From contig NMRA01000275.1 in the NCBI GenBank assembly GCA_002633005.1, positions 506,893-570,892 of the forward strand: DNA of 64,000 nt, read 5' to 3'. The notes beneath the pieces are model-generated. The model had not been told where the DNA came from. It searched no databases and saw only the letters and a list, made by a program, of their open reading frames with translations. Shown piece after piece: positions 1 to 12,500 of this stretch (position 1 is the first letter of the stretch; each line of letters opens with the position of its first letter). Source of the stretch: Phoronis australis. Its lineage: Eukaryota > Phoronida > Phoronidae. The translations under genes and the position numbers were made by a program.

Positions 1-528
1 GTTGCAAAAAATGCAGTACCAGGTAACCTATTCATAGATATGAGGTGTCCATTGTTATAGAAACGGGAACATCTGCCAGATAATGTTTTTGCCAGTAGCT
101 ACTCAAATGTCTTTGTCTTCTCACTGGTAGCCGCATGTACTCTTACTGCCATGTATTCTGTGGTTAATGTTCAAGTTGTGCTCAGACATTCCAAGAGGAA
201 ACTTGTCCTCTCTAGGACACTGTTTAAACGTACATTTTTGTTTTCTTGAGCATGTGTGCACTTGATATTCTGAGAAACCCACAAATCATAATTTACCTCT
301 TTTGTTAATATAGAAAAACAGTTGCTAACTAAATTGGTGACCTTGGTCATTTAGCCATCTACACTGGGTAAAAACAAATGATACAGACATGTTAATTATG
401 GTACCCCACATGCCAATCTTTATAGTTGTCATGTTTGTATGGCTAAGTCCACCCCCTGATTTGTACATTTGTTACTTTAAATGTCCTAACCATGATGAAA
501 GTTATACCATTTGTCTTGTCAATTTCAG
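1..528. other. Intron sequence upstream of the first visible XKR exon
   Basis: No XKR-like coding segment is seen here on the + strand. The stretch ends in a pyrimidine-rich tract and AG at 527-528, the acceptor of the first visible XKR exon. That exon opens with two bases that complete a codon, so at least one 5' exon lies before the window. Short open frames here do not resemble any protein I know. Confidence 0.6.
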
Positions 529-3500
529 ATATATTCGTTGCCGGCTACTACTTCAATACAGCCAGTGTTGTGTGGGGCACACTCACATTACTCTTCATCT
601 TCGTTCCCATGGTGATTCTCCAGGTGTTCAGCCTCATATGGTTTCTCGCTGATGCCACCTACAAACGACCTTTTTTATATGTCATACATATCCTGTTACT
701 GGGTCCATTACTCAGGTGGGTACATTAGGCTTTTAGTCCAGATGGCATTTCATTATAGTCCTGTTGTTCAGAAATATCTGTTAGCTCTTGAAGTTTTTTA
801 CAAGTAAAGCAACTGATTGTTTACGTAACCAACATTAGTATGGAGAAGACAGATGTCTAGTATCTGAAACATGTTGTTTTAATACAGTACTTTTCAGCTT
901 GTTAAACAGAAAGTAGTTTTGCCCGTGTTAGGAATGGATGTATTCAAGGGAGTGAATGAGAACCTGAATATATAGTGTGAACAGCGATGTCCTAAAGAAC
1001 GCTCATATAATTTCTGAAAATCATAGTTTTATTAATGCTGCTGGCATGTAGGAAAAGGAAGCTATTGCCAAAACCGTCCCTAATTCTTCACTCTGGAATG
1101 CTCATGCCATTCATATAAAGGTCATTAGTTCAAACTACATTAAAAGTACTCAGTGTTAGGTCACACACAATGTGTTGGTCATTTTGAGACTCTGCAAGGT
1201 ATCCAAACCAAATGGTTTGAATAGCCTTACTTGGTCCTGGGCAACCAGTCAATGGTTTGTACTTCTTGGTACCAGAAAGTGGTTCAGATCTAATTCTCTG
1301 CCTTTGATCTTATCAATAAACAGCACAGCATATCATTAAATTGGAGCTGCTTCATTTTTTGTCATCTCTGTTCTTATGTTTTAGATCAGGTCTGTAGTAT
1401 GACTTGTCACATAAAACTTGAGATGCCTATCCGATGAGCTTGTGGCTTAAAAATGATGATAATGACCGATAGTCGAGCTATTGTTGAGAGCACTCGGTTG
1501 GGTGTTGGCAAAAAAATTTCCAATTCATTCTGTTGATCCAGTAAATAGATTGCCCTATCATACTAGGCATCCACCATAATCTCCAAATATCTGACCAATG
1601 TACTCGTTGATGGACATTATCATTCGCCTAGATTAAGTATTTGATGTACAAGTTATTAATCATAACACTTTTGGAAACTCTGCTGGCAGATAGTGATGCA
1701 ATTTTTGCACCAATCAGTCAATCATTGACCCTCGGTAGGAGCCAGACAGCTGGGTATGTCGAGACAAGTATCATAGTTTTGAGAAGTGTTAGAGTTTGAT
1801 TACTTGTACTCTTGGCTAGGTTTCATACAACTTTAAAATTTATCAGTTGATTGTTTCATGATGTCTAGAACACATTGCTCAAGAATATCAGCATGATTGT
1901 AGCTGCATGCGAGTCAAACAACATGTTACACGGACGCTTTATTTCGCAACGCATTACAAATGACGTGTGTCTGTCCGTCCGTATGTGGAACTGGAAGACG
2001 CAAAATATTCAATAACAGTTCACGGACACATAATTCGCAAAGTAGAACGCATTTAAAGACAAATTGCAAGCAAAACGCCAAATGACAGTAATTAATATTA
2101 CCTTAATGATGTCTTGAGACTCGCGCAGTGACTAGAACACATCTGACGAGTATGATGCATGATAATACAATGTCATTGTTGCTATCCAGCGTATTACTTT
2201 TGCACAATTAGGACCAATTGATATGCATTATCCAAACTTCGGATTCTCTGCTACAAGATACCGGTGAAGTTTTGAAAAGAGCACAGGACTCAGTTACATT
2301 GCAACACCACAAGGAGGTGCTTTTACTGTTTTTTGGGAGTCAGTTTGCCTGTCTATATGAAAAAGTTTGTGGGAAATGGGTTAATAAGAACAATCCCTTG
2401 GATGTTACACATGATCCAAGATCATGCAGGCATAAAACAATGGAAATATGTCACTAAACACAGTTAATCCTTTTTGCATTTTCATCAGCGCCACCTGGCG
2501 AGTATCTAGTCACCCATTGTCGTGATAATTGCTGACAAATAAGAGGAACACCTTACTTCAACCATTTCCCATGTTGAATTGGAAACACTAGCAGTGAACA
2601 GGATGAGTTTTAATGGAAACTCGCCTCATCTTATTAACGTTCCCTCAGCAAATACTTCAGAGTTAGAAATGCCACTTCACCATTTGTGTGGTGGGACATA
2701 GAATGAGAAGTGAGGGTCTACAGCTTTGTTGACTATTCAAAACCAAGCTCTATTCACCTGCTCAACAAGTTGGTGAATAGTGCCCAGTGTATGCCAACCT
2801 TGTTTACATCAGCCCTGGGCCACAATTGATCACGGTCTCTCCATATCTTTTGATGATATTTTCTAAATCTCTGCCAAACAGAAATTAGATAACCTGACCC
2901 ATCCCAAGACTGGAATGCTACTTGGTTGAGGATGTTCTAGTAAAGTGTGGTTGAACACTACCTTCTGACTTTCGTCAATGTAACCGGTTACCTTTTGTGT
3001 TCAGTCACCTACCCTAAATAACAATGCAGGGGCATCACCAAATACCCTGAGTACTGAATAAATCCTGTCGACTGGAGAACACAACACTCTCACTAATATT
3101 GGTTGAAAATAATTGCAAAAAAATCAAATACATGGTTATAATTGCCCACATTGTAGCTACGATATAGGACTTCAGAAGTATAAGCCCTTCATTTGGTACG
3201 GCTTATCTTTTGTGCAAAAATTAGAAAATTTCTCTAGTTTGCCACGTTGGTGTTCTTGTTAAGTTTATGAAATTTTACTGGACGATATATCTTGAGAGGT
3301 GCATAAAAAGATACTGTACGATTTATTTGGAATGGGAAGAAGTTGTGATTTGATTATGGTCATAACTTCTAAGACAATAACAATAAAAATAATAATAATA
3401 ATATCACATCTATTTTTTCCGGAATGTGTGAAACCTTGGTGTTTACTCATTTTAAGTATGTTTTAATGCTGGAAACTCTGAAAGTGATTGACTCACTTAG

Positions 3501-6500
3501 GAAAATTTGACAAAATATCACATTTCTTCCTATTTAAGTTATAGTCATTGTGAGTGGTTTATTAAATTCTTTTTTCAATACTTATATAGACATTTAACAG
3601 GGTAATAAGGGTCATTAAAGGGTAGCCTTACAGTCACAGTATTTTCTGATAACGTACATGACAAAGGGAATCGGACAAGATACGGTTTCCCTGGCATGAC
3701 GCCCAAGAAATGTGAACAGTAAAAATGATTCGTTATGACTGTTATGGCTGCAAAATTCTTATTACAGTATGGTTTAGTCACCTGACTGACTAATTTCTCT
3801 TAGTTGTTGATCATTAGGGAAGGATTCGTTATCAATGAATTCGACTCTGCCCTACCATCATGACGGAATTCTGTGACATTTTGTCTGAATACTTTTGACG
3901 TCTCCTGTTTATATCAGTTCAAGACAAATTCTGGCATTTTCGCCAGCGGCATAAGACTCGCATTAAAATTCAAACTAAATGCCAAAATGACAAATAAATG
4001 GTATCAGTTGAACATTTGAAGGAAGAACAATTTTGTTTTAAAAGCCAAAGGGATAACCCATGAATGTGATAATCTGGCAAATGTCATTGAAGATAGATTT
4101 TTAACCTTACCAAAGGACATAATCTCTCATACTGTATTACAAACCTCAGAAATTTCATTGTTGGTTGCCAAATGAGCACTCATGACTTGCCAAACTGGTA
4201 ACTTGCCAGATTTTTTGTTAATGACCACTCTTAAGTTAAAAGCTCTTAGGGTATTGTGTATCAGCTGGTCCACTTAGCATGGTATTGAACAGTGTCATAC
4301 ATCAACCTCAAACTGTCTGGAACGCCTTCATTTCTAGTTTATTTTGGTCACCTGAGCTCCAGGGTATGTAGAAGTTATGTGGCTAGGTAATGATAATACT
4401 CCGACTGAGAAAAAGTTGTCTGACGGGGTAGTGATTACTACTGAGATTACGGTAAAATCTCACCAATTTTGAACAAAATCAATTGCCAAAAATGTCCTTT
4501 TTACTTGGTGAAATGAAAATTTTCCAAGTAAATATGTTGCTTTGTCAGCGATTTCAGTTTTGTTACTTGGCAAATTTTGCCAAGTATGTTGCCCTAACAT
4601 TAATTTTTCTTCTTTTTTGTTCACACTCTACGAGTGGTACCTAAACTGCACGGTCAAAGGACTCATAAACACGGGGCTCGGACGCATGAACATGACTCAC
4701 GGACCTGCAAACACCGTCCACTGACTCACAAACACGGGAACGGACTCACAAAACACGATCCACGCACCCAAATACACGGGACACGGACTCATATTCTTGA
4801 GGAAACACGGTTAACAGACCGCCAAACACGGGTCACGGACAAAATGGAGATGTCAGCTGACCCAGGAAGCCGATGAGTCCGTGACCCGTGTTTAACGGTC
4901 CGTTTACCGTGTTTCGTCAGGAATACGAGTCCGTGTCCTGTGTATTTGGGTGCATGGATCGTGTTTTGTGAGTCCGTTCCTGTGTTTGTGAGTCAGTGGA
5001 CGCTGTTTGCAGGTCCATGAGTCGTGTTCATGCGTCCGTGCCCCGTGTTTATGAGTCCGTTGACCGTGTAGTTTAGGTACCGTGACCACGAAGTACTCTG
5101 GACCAGCTCTAATGCAAAAGCAGCTTCAGACTCTGTAAAAGTTGTCTGGCTGGCCAGTGGTCTAGATTCAGACTATGTAGAAGTTGTCTGACTGAGGGAT
5201 GTTCAAGACTCAGACTATGTAAAGTTGTCTGGGGAATGATCTAGACAAGGGTGGATGGCCTGTTACATTGCATTTGCTGTCATTGACGTCACTGGAAAAA
5301 ATAAAGGAATGTAGTCGATGAGGTTTTGTGTAGTAACTAAGTGGGGGAAGCTATAGCTTTGTTTTACCGGTACTATCACAGTTTGAACTTGGCACAATGT
5401 AAGGATCAAAATGGCTGTTTCTTTACCAGTTATGCTTATAGGTTTCTAAACGAGAACAACAAAAATACTTATAACTGTTTGTTTTAAGTATGTATGAATC
5501 CTATGAAATGCTTTTAACATCATATAGTTTTTGTTCATTAGTTTCAAAAGTTAGAAACACAAAATATGCTCGTGACGTAACCCTGACTACTAGTGAATAT
5601 GGTTCATTTCATGTAACAGTCTTCCGGCCCACATTACAAATATATAATACATAGAAAGTACAAGATTTTTCAAACTTAAATCAATTCATATCAAGGAACT
5701 CATTTTGACGTTTCTTCGCATTAATTAAATATCTAGCAACTTTTCGCAGGACAGTGAAATCGTGAGTCTGTAAAAAATTTCTGAACACTCTCATCCACCT
5801 TATCGTATCTTGGTAAGAACAGCACTCGTAGATCAGAATATAAATTACATTCGAGAAGAAAGTGTAATTCTGTTTCCCTTTTCCCACTGCCACAGCAGGG
5901 ACGTATTCTCGCCTCGCTATCAAGTCCACTAAACCTTCCCTGAACAATCATTAAAGAATGCACTGAGCATCTGAATCTTGCGAGGGCTACTCTGTGAAAA
6001 CTATTTTCTAGACATATTATGTATTTTTCTACTGCAAAATAACATTTAATTATTTTATAAACATCTAACAATTGAGAAAATATATTGTCTTTCCAATTCT
6101 GAATGTCAATACCAAAGCATCGTCATTGAAATTTACTTATAAATGAGGCAGCATCGCCTACACCTTGTTGTATCCTAACAACTCCAAAACCATAAGCAAA
6201 TAACAATCCTTTAAAAGCCCAGCAACACTTACTTTGCTCAGCCATTTCATATTGCACATTATAGCACACACTAACATAACAATGGCTTGGCAAATAATCT
6301 TTAACCAGTTGACAATTCTCAATAATAGATGTACCTTCATTATTTCATAAAAGTTATATAGCATAGACTCTATCCTTAATTTTTAAGTTGGTTTTAAAAC
6401 TCACATTACTAAAATGAAAGATGCATTATGCTGATAAGTAAATTTAGCAGTCGGACTTGGGCATTAACCCGATGGTCTTGTAGAAGCAGCTCTGTAAATA

Positions 6501-9500
6501 AAACATCTGGTATTTGTATTTTCTTTCCTTAAACAAATCTAAATAGTTTTCAATTTTTTTTCTCTCTGGCATGAACTAAATATAGACTGAATTTCCTGAA
6601 ACATTGTCAGTGTGGCAGGACACATTTTTAATATATTGTGAACAATGAATAATGTGATACAACTTGCTGCTGAATACGGAAAGCCAAAGCGGAAAAAATT
6701 CCAGGACACAAATTTTCTATTCAAAAACTAAATTCTCTACAGGACCAGAAAAAAAATATACGCAAACCAAAATTTATCGCGTCAGAACCTATAATTTATC
6801 ACGTGAAGACCAAAATTTAACACACCAAGACACAAAATTTACCATGCCAGGACATAAAATTTCTTGCCTGGCGAAAATTTGTTGCCAAGAGAAAATTTCT
6901 TGCCAGGGAAAAATTTCATGCCAGGAGACCACGTGACAATGACGATCTGCTGTGTCTCTGTAATACTCCGCTGTATTCAAGTCTAGTGTGTCCAACTTTG
7001 GCTTCGGTTGTAAAACGTGGAAGAGACAACAGAAATTCATCCTCATTGTCACCATAATGTGACTGTTGTCGGTAAGACATTGTGCAATTGTCCTTACGTA
7101 ATAAGTTTTGTATCCTGGTGTGATAAATTTTTGGTCCTGACGGGCTAAATTTTGGTTTTGAGTATAATTCTTTGGTCCTGCAGAGAATTTGATTCTTGAA
7201 TAGAAAATTTGTGTCCTGGAATTTTTTCCACTTTGGCTTTCCTGATAGCTGACGCACTCTGTTATTATGTCATGAAAATGGTGATTCAAAACTTGATAAG
7301 GGCATTGTCTCATTTAATGCCTTGCTGCCTTATTGCATAAATACCTTTTTTATAAAGTAAGAAGATTTGTTCATTGAAGTAAGCAGTACAATTTGTTCAT
7401 TGAAGTAAGCAGTACAATTTGTTCATTGAAGTAAGCAGTACAATTTCATACATCTGCAAAGAAATCATCATGAAACTCATGACTACAATATTTTGAGACA
7501 CTACGTGATGTCAGTCAGGAACACAGTGCATTCTAATTTGTCAAATTTATCAAATTTTTTAGCCTGGATCAGTGGTCTAGTCGCTGATAAAAGACGACAG
7601 ATCTTGTCCACTGACCTACGATTACCCTTCTGGAATACTTAAAAATGTCTGTGATAACATTTTGACTGATAGTGCGCTTTTAATGGGTAACTATCAAAAT
7701 ATTTAATACATGCTTGTTTTATATGACTTTATTGAATGTGTATCGCTGATAGCAATAAATTGGTCGTGGTGTTCATTATAGTAGTGTAATGGTTGGATGG
7801 TTCTTTTTCAAGCTAAGCCACATGAAAATAGTTGCAGGACATAAAAAATTTCCTTTCAGTGTATTGGTAAAGACTTGAATGTTTTAACTATCCAAAGACA
7901 AAGCATGTTTTGTGAAGGCAATTTCAAGGGGTTTTAACAAATTCTAACTGGCTTAATCTCAAACCAAACTTAAATGACAGAAATGATTGTACATCAAAAC
8001 CCACAAAATAATTATCAAAACGGTCGATGACCTGTACCAAATTACCTGTACATAGTTTCAGTGAGTACTTTAATTTAGTGTTGTTCATTTCAAGGTCCTC
8101 AGGCCACGGTAATGTATGGCAATGTTTTCAAACGTTTTCCATAGAAATTATTTTCCACTGAAAGAAATGATTTAGGAAAATGTCATTGAACCGTAATGTA
8201 TAATAGTTCCATAGTTCAGAGAGGGTACATAGTTGTATCTAGAATTATCCTCTTCTGTGTAGGTAGAAAAATGCTTTGTATGATTGGCCTTGTTTTCAAA
8301 GATCGTGTCACTACCTGGCCTATTGTTTATGATTTCAGAATGACAACTCCCTGTGCAACACTAAAACTTAATTTGAAATAGAATTACAAATTACGGACTA
8401 CTTTTGTCGCAAAATAAAAATACTTATGTGATATGGATGACAGCACTTTAGGGAAGTGCTATCCAGAGTCATGGTTGCATTGTTGAATATGAGCTTTGAA
8501 TTGAATGGTATAGAGCTGGAACATCTCCTTGTTGTACAAAGGAGTTTTAAGTACAGTTAAAACAGAATCCTATCCACTTGAGTTGTTCCATGTGGTAAAC
8601 ATTTATTCCATGTTGTCAAGTGCTATTGATTTGTTAGGTCTTGAGTGACCAGTAAATCCAGATTGGTTGCATGGACTACTTAAAACTTCCCAATGGCACT
8701 GTGCATATGAAACAGTTTATACCTTACTTCAACATAGCTGGAGTTGGGTCTGTGAGTGTGGCATCTAGTTTTGCTTCTCAGTTAATTTACAGGTCTGATA
8801 AGTGAACAGCTAATTTCTGATTTACCAGTTTGCCCCAAGCTGAAAGTTATACACTGTCTACAAAAATGTCCACTGTAGAAGCCTTCACTACTGCACAATT
8901 GTTCCCTCTCTCTACGAATATTCGTTGCTGTATGGGATCTGTTTTTTGTGCCATTGTGCCTCGTTTTACATATAAATTCATTCATGATTCATTTTGGGGT
9001 GCACGAGTTCATTCAATTTCTCACCCTTATCTTCCAGATATCTGTTGGTTCTGAAAAATGCATTCAAAGCTTGGAAGACTCGCGGCCAAGAGGACATATC
9101 TCGGTTCTACCAGCAGCAGAATGACTTGTGTATCCTCCGACTGTTTGAGTCTTTCCTGGAGTCAGCACCTCAGGTTTTGTTACAACTGTACATTGTGTTG
9201 AGGACACAGGATGCCAGCTGGATGACATGTAAGTGGCAGACTCTTTTGAGAAGTCTCATTTTCAAAAAGTTCTCTATAATTGGCAAACATCTTTCTGCAA
9301 ATTGTCCTCTTATTTGCTGCCAATCACTGTGTGATTTTTGTTACTTATCTGTAACAACCATAATTTCATAAGTTAGATGATGTGGGTGTGTATGTGTGTG
9401 GGTGCGTGTGTGTGTGGGTGCGTGTGTGTGTGTGGGTGCTTGTTTGTATACATTATGTTTTGTCTCAAGCATACATTTTCTAAAAAAATCGTGTGATTTT

Positions 9501-12500
9501 TGTTTTCCTTATCTGTCTGTGTTTCAGTTCACTACCAAATGTACAAAAACTTCTTGTTTTCAGCCACATTTTCGGTCAATTATCGACTGATTTTTAACTT
9601 ATTGATTGTAATATTCACTATCTTTTTGTGTCTTCTATAAAACGATAAGTTCTACTGTTGGAAGTTCTTGTTATTTTAGTCACAGTGATGTACGATATCA
9701 GTTTTTGGTTGTAACATCAATGATTTTTCTATATACTGTATACATTGGTTATGAATCTGATCATGAAAAGTATCTGGTCAATTCTTTTGTATTAATGAAG
9801 TGAAAAAATATTGTGGCGAATTTGCGGAGGTTATAAGGTATAGCTGTGGAACGTAGAATTTGATATATGAGCAATTTCTGGTTTAATAATGCTCTGTTAT
9901 TTGATTTCATTGTAGCATGTTCCGCTGTCATTTCTCTACTGTCTCTGGCTTGGTCTGTGGCGGCGTACACCAATGCCATGCGGCTAGCCACCTACGACAA
10001 CTACAGCATGTCCTGTAAAGGACTAACGGTACTGTCACTATGGAGACTGTTCATGCTGACCTCAAGGATCATAACTCTAGTTATCTTCACTGCTGCTTTT
10101 CAAGGATGGATATTTCTTGTATTAGGTACGTGGAAAAGGGAAGAAATGAGAGTGTAGCAATGTAGCAATATGGCCGGTGAAATTCTGTTTGCCAATTTTT
10201 GCAGCAAATATAAAGATTAAGAAATTTTAGTCTATTGCTTCCATGGTTTGTAATCCGTAGACGTCATAAAACAACTTTTGGTAAACTTTCTGTTATTTGC
10301 AGTAAGGTAATGACAATTTTGTCAGCTATTTTTTACATGGAATAAGAGGGGGAAATAACAAACTGGATTTAAGGAATTAGTGGTATCCTTTATATGTCTG
10401 GGTTAACAACTGTAACTTGAGGATCAGGGGCTCAGCCAGGAGCACGTGGACACATGTGACAGGTTTGAGTTAAGGAGGACATTAATGTTAGTATTTAGTT
10501 GTAATGTCAAACAGAGCAATGGGTAATATGTAAAACGCACCTTAAAGGTTAAAGTTAAGATGAATTTTATAGTGGTTGAGTTACAGGCAAGTATATCACA
10601 TGTGTGTTTTGGGGGCTGAATTTTTTGGATCAATAAGTCGTCCGCACTTTAAGGGAATCGTTTGTCTCATTTGTTTGTATTGGATGAGTGTATTAAAGTG
10701 AAAGTTAATGCTGTTGGCATTTAGCTTGAGGTAGGCATTTACTCGGACAAATGTGGTACTAAGCAAGAAATTGGTTGTTAACTAGAAGTAGTGTTTGCTT
10801 ATTATAGTAACAAGTACCTTGTCCTGGTTGTAATGTCTGTTGTGTTGCAGTAACCAGTTGACATTTACAATATGAGTTAAGGAACATCGGCTGCTCTTGA
10901 TTGACTTTGCTGGTACTGTCAGGTCAACCAGAAATTATCTTCGAGAACCAGTCAGACCTCTTAGGCGATTGACCTGCCAGAACCAGTGAAGTCAACCAAG
11001 TGCAGCCATTGAATCACTAACAAAAATTGAACAAATTAAAGTCTTTTTCAGAACACGTATTCGTTGTCATATATCCAATACAGTTTTGGTCATGTAGTAG
11101 ATTTTGCCTGCATTACTATAAATTTGACTATGGTAGGGTTACATCAACACTTTACAGTTTGGATTGTTTCATTGTATCTGAAGCTGTGTTCAACAATGAT
11201 GATCTGAAGTTTGATAATGTGATGTCATTTATATGTTGTTCACAGTTTGAGTTTCATGCACTTGTGATCAGGAGTGTATTCAGGCACACCAATCTGATTC
11301 TATAATCATTGATAAATTTTATCGATATTTTAAGTAAAGAAACTATGAATCATACAATACTATTATCACAGGAATCCACTGGGCAGCCATGTTTGTTTGG
11401 ATCACCCTTCAAAAGACAGACTTTTGTGGCACATGGCTGACCGAGCGACTTTACAACGTCGTTGTTGCCGTTATCTACTGCTTCAGTTTCTTCAATGTGA
11501 GCGATGGACGCACAAGGTGGCGTGTCGTTGGATTCTATGCAGCCATGCTTGTTGAGAACACAGTACTGTTGGTAGCGTGGCTGGCTGCAGCCAATCCAGC
11601 ACCATGGAAGATGTGGTGCACAGTCGCTGGAGTCTACGGCTCATTCGTCCTAGGTGGGTCATAACTGAAGAATTAATTTTTTTTATTTTTTTTTATGGAG
11701 TGATTACGACAGTACAAGCTGCCACAACATCTTTTAGGACTATTCGCAATCTTGTGCATGAGTTTGGTCCAAGCATTTCATGACCAGATTTAATGCTTTC
11801 TGTTTCCAGATATAATGCTTTTAGTGCTTCCTGGCCTTCACTCCAATTATGCTGCATTAAACATTTTTTCGTAATAAACATATTTTAAAAAATCATTTTG
11901 TGAATGTGTCGTACAGTAGCCTATACTGACAACTGAAACAACATGGTTTTGTATAAAACTTCAGATGAGGCAGATTGGTCCTGTTTGAAATCTGCATAAT
12001 CTTGTATTTGTGTCTATGCAAAGCTTGGAACATTGGTTGACTGAGTTCTTGGAGTATTGATTTAAATGACCTTGGTGTGATTTGGAATATAACTTATTAC
12101 TGAAAAAGATTTGTAATTCAGTTTCATAAGAATAACGGTATTTGACATTAATTTGAAATATATAATTATATGAAATTTATCTAAAATAGGGAATGAATTT
12201 ATATGGTGATATCATGTTACTAACTGCTAAATGTAAATTTTCCTGTTTTCCAGGCTTGATCTGTATGTTACTTTACTACAGATTTTGTCACCCAAGCACG
12301 GACACTAAAACAAAGGTATGTTCCATCACGTTCACCTGTGAATCCAGTCCATGTATTGGTCAATGGTCCAATTATATGGTCATTGTTTGACATTTTTATA
12401 TCGTTTTTAACTTTCTAAATCAGTGTTTATTACAAACAAAATCTTGGTGTTGAAATGCTATGAATAGCGTTTTTCTGTCAAAAACAACTCTTGTAACCAA

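Noticed and set aside
4634-5089. Thr-His-Lys-rich open frames on both strands
   Set aside because: They mirror each other because the arms are inverted repeats of short tandem units; no start context or exon structure supports them.
6664-7313. Open frames of 90-174 codons on both strands
   Set aside because: By-products of foldback element 2 and its internal repeats.
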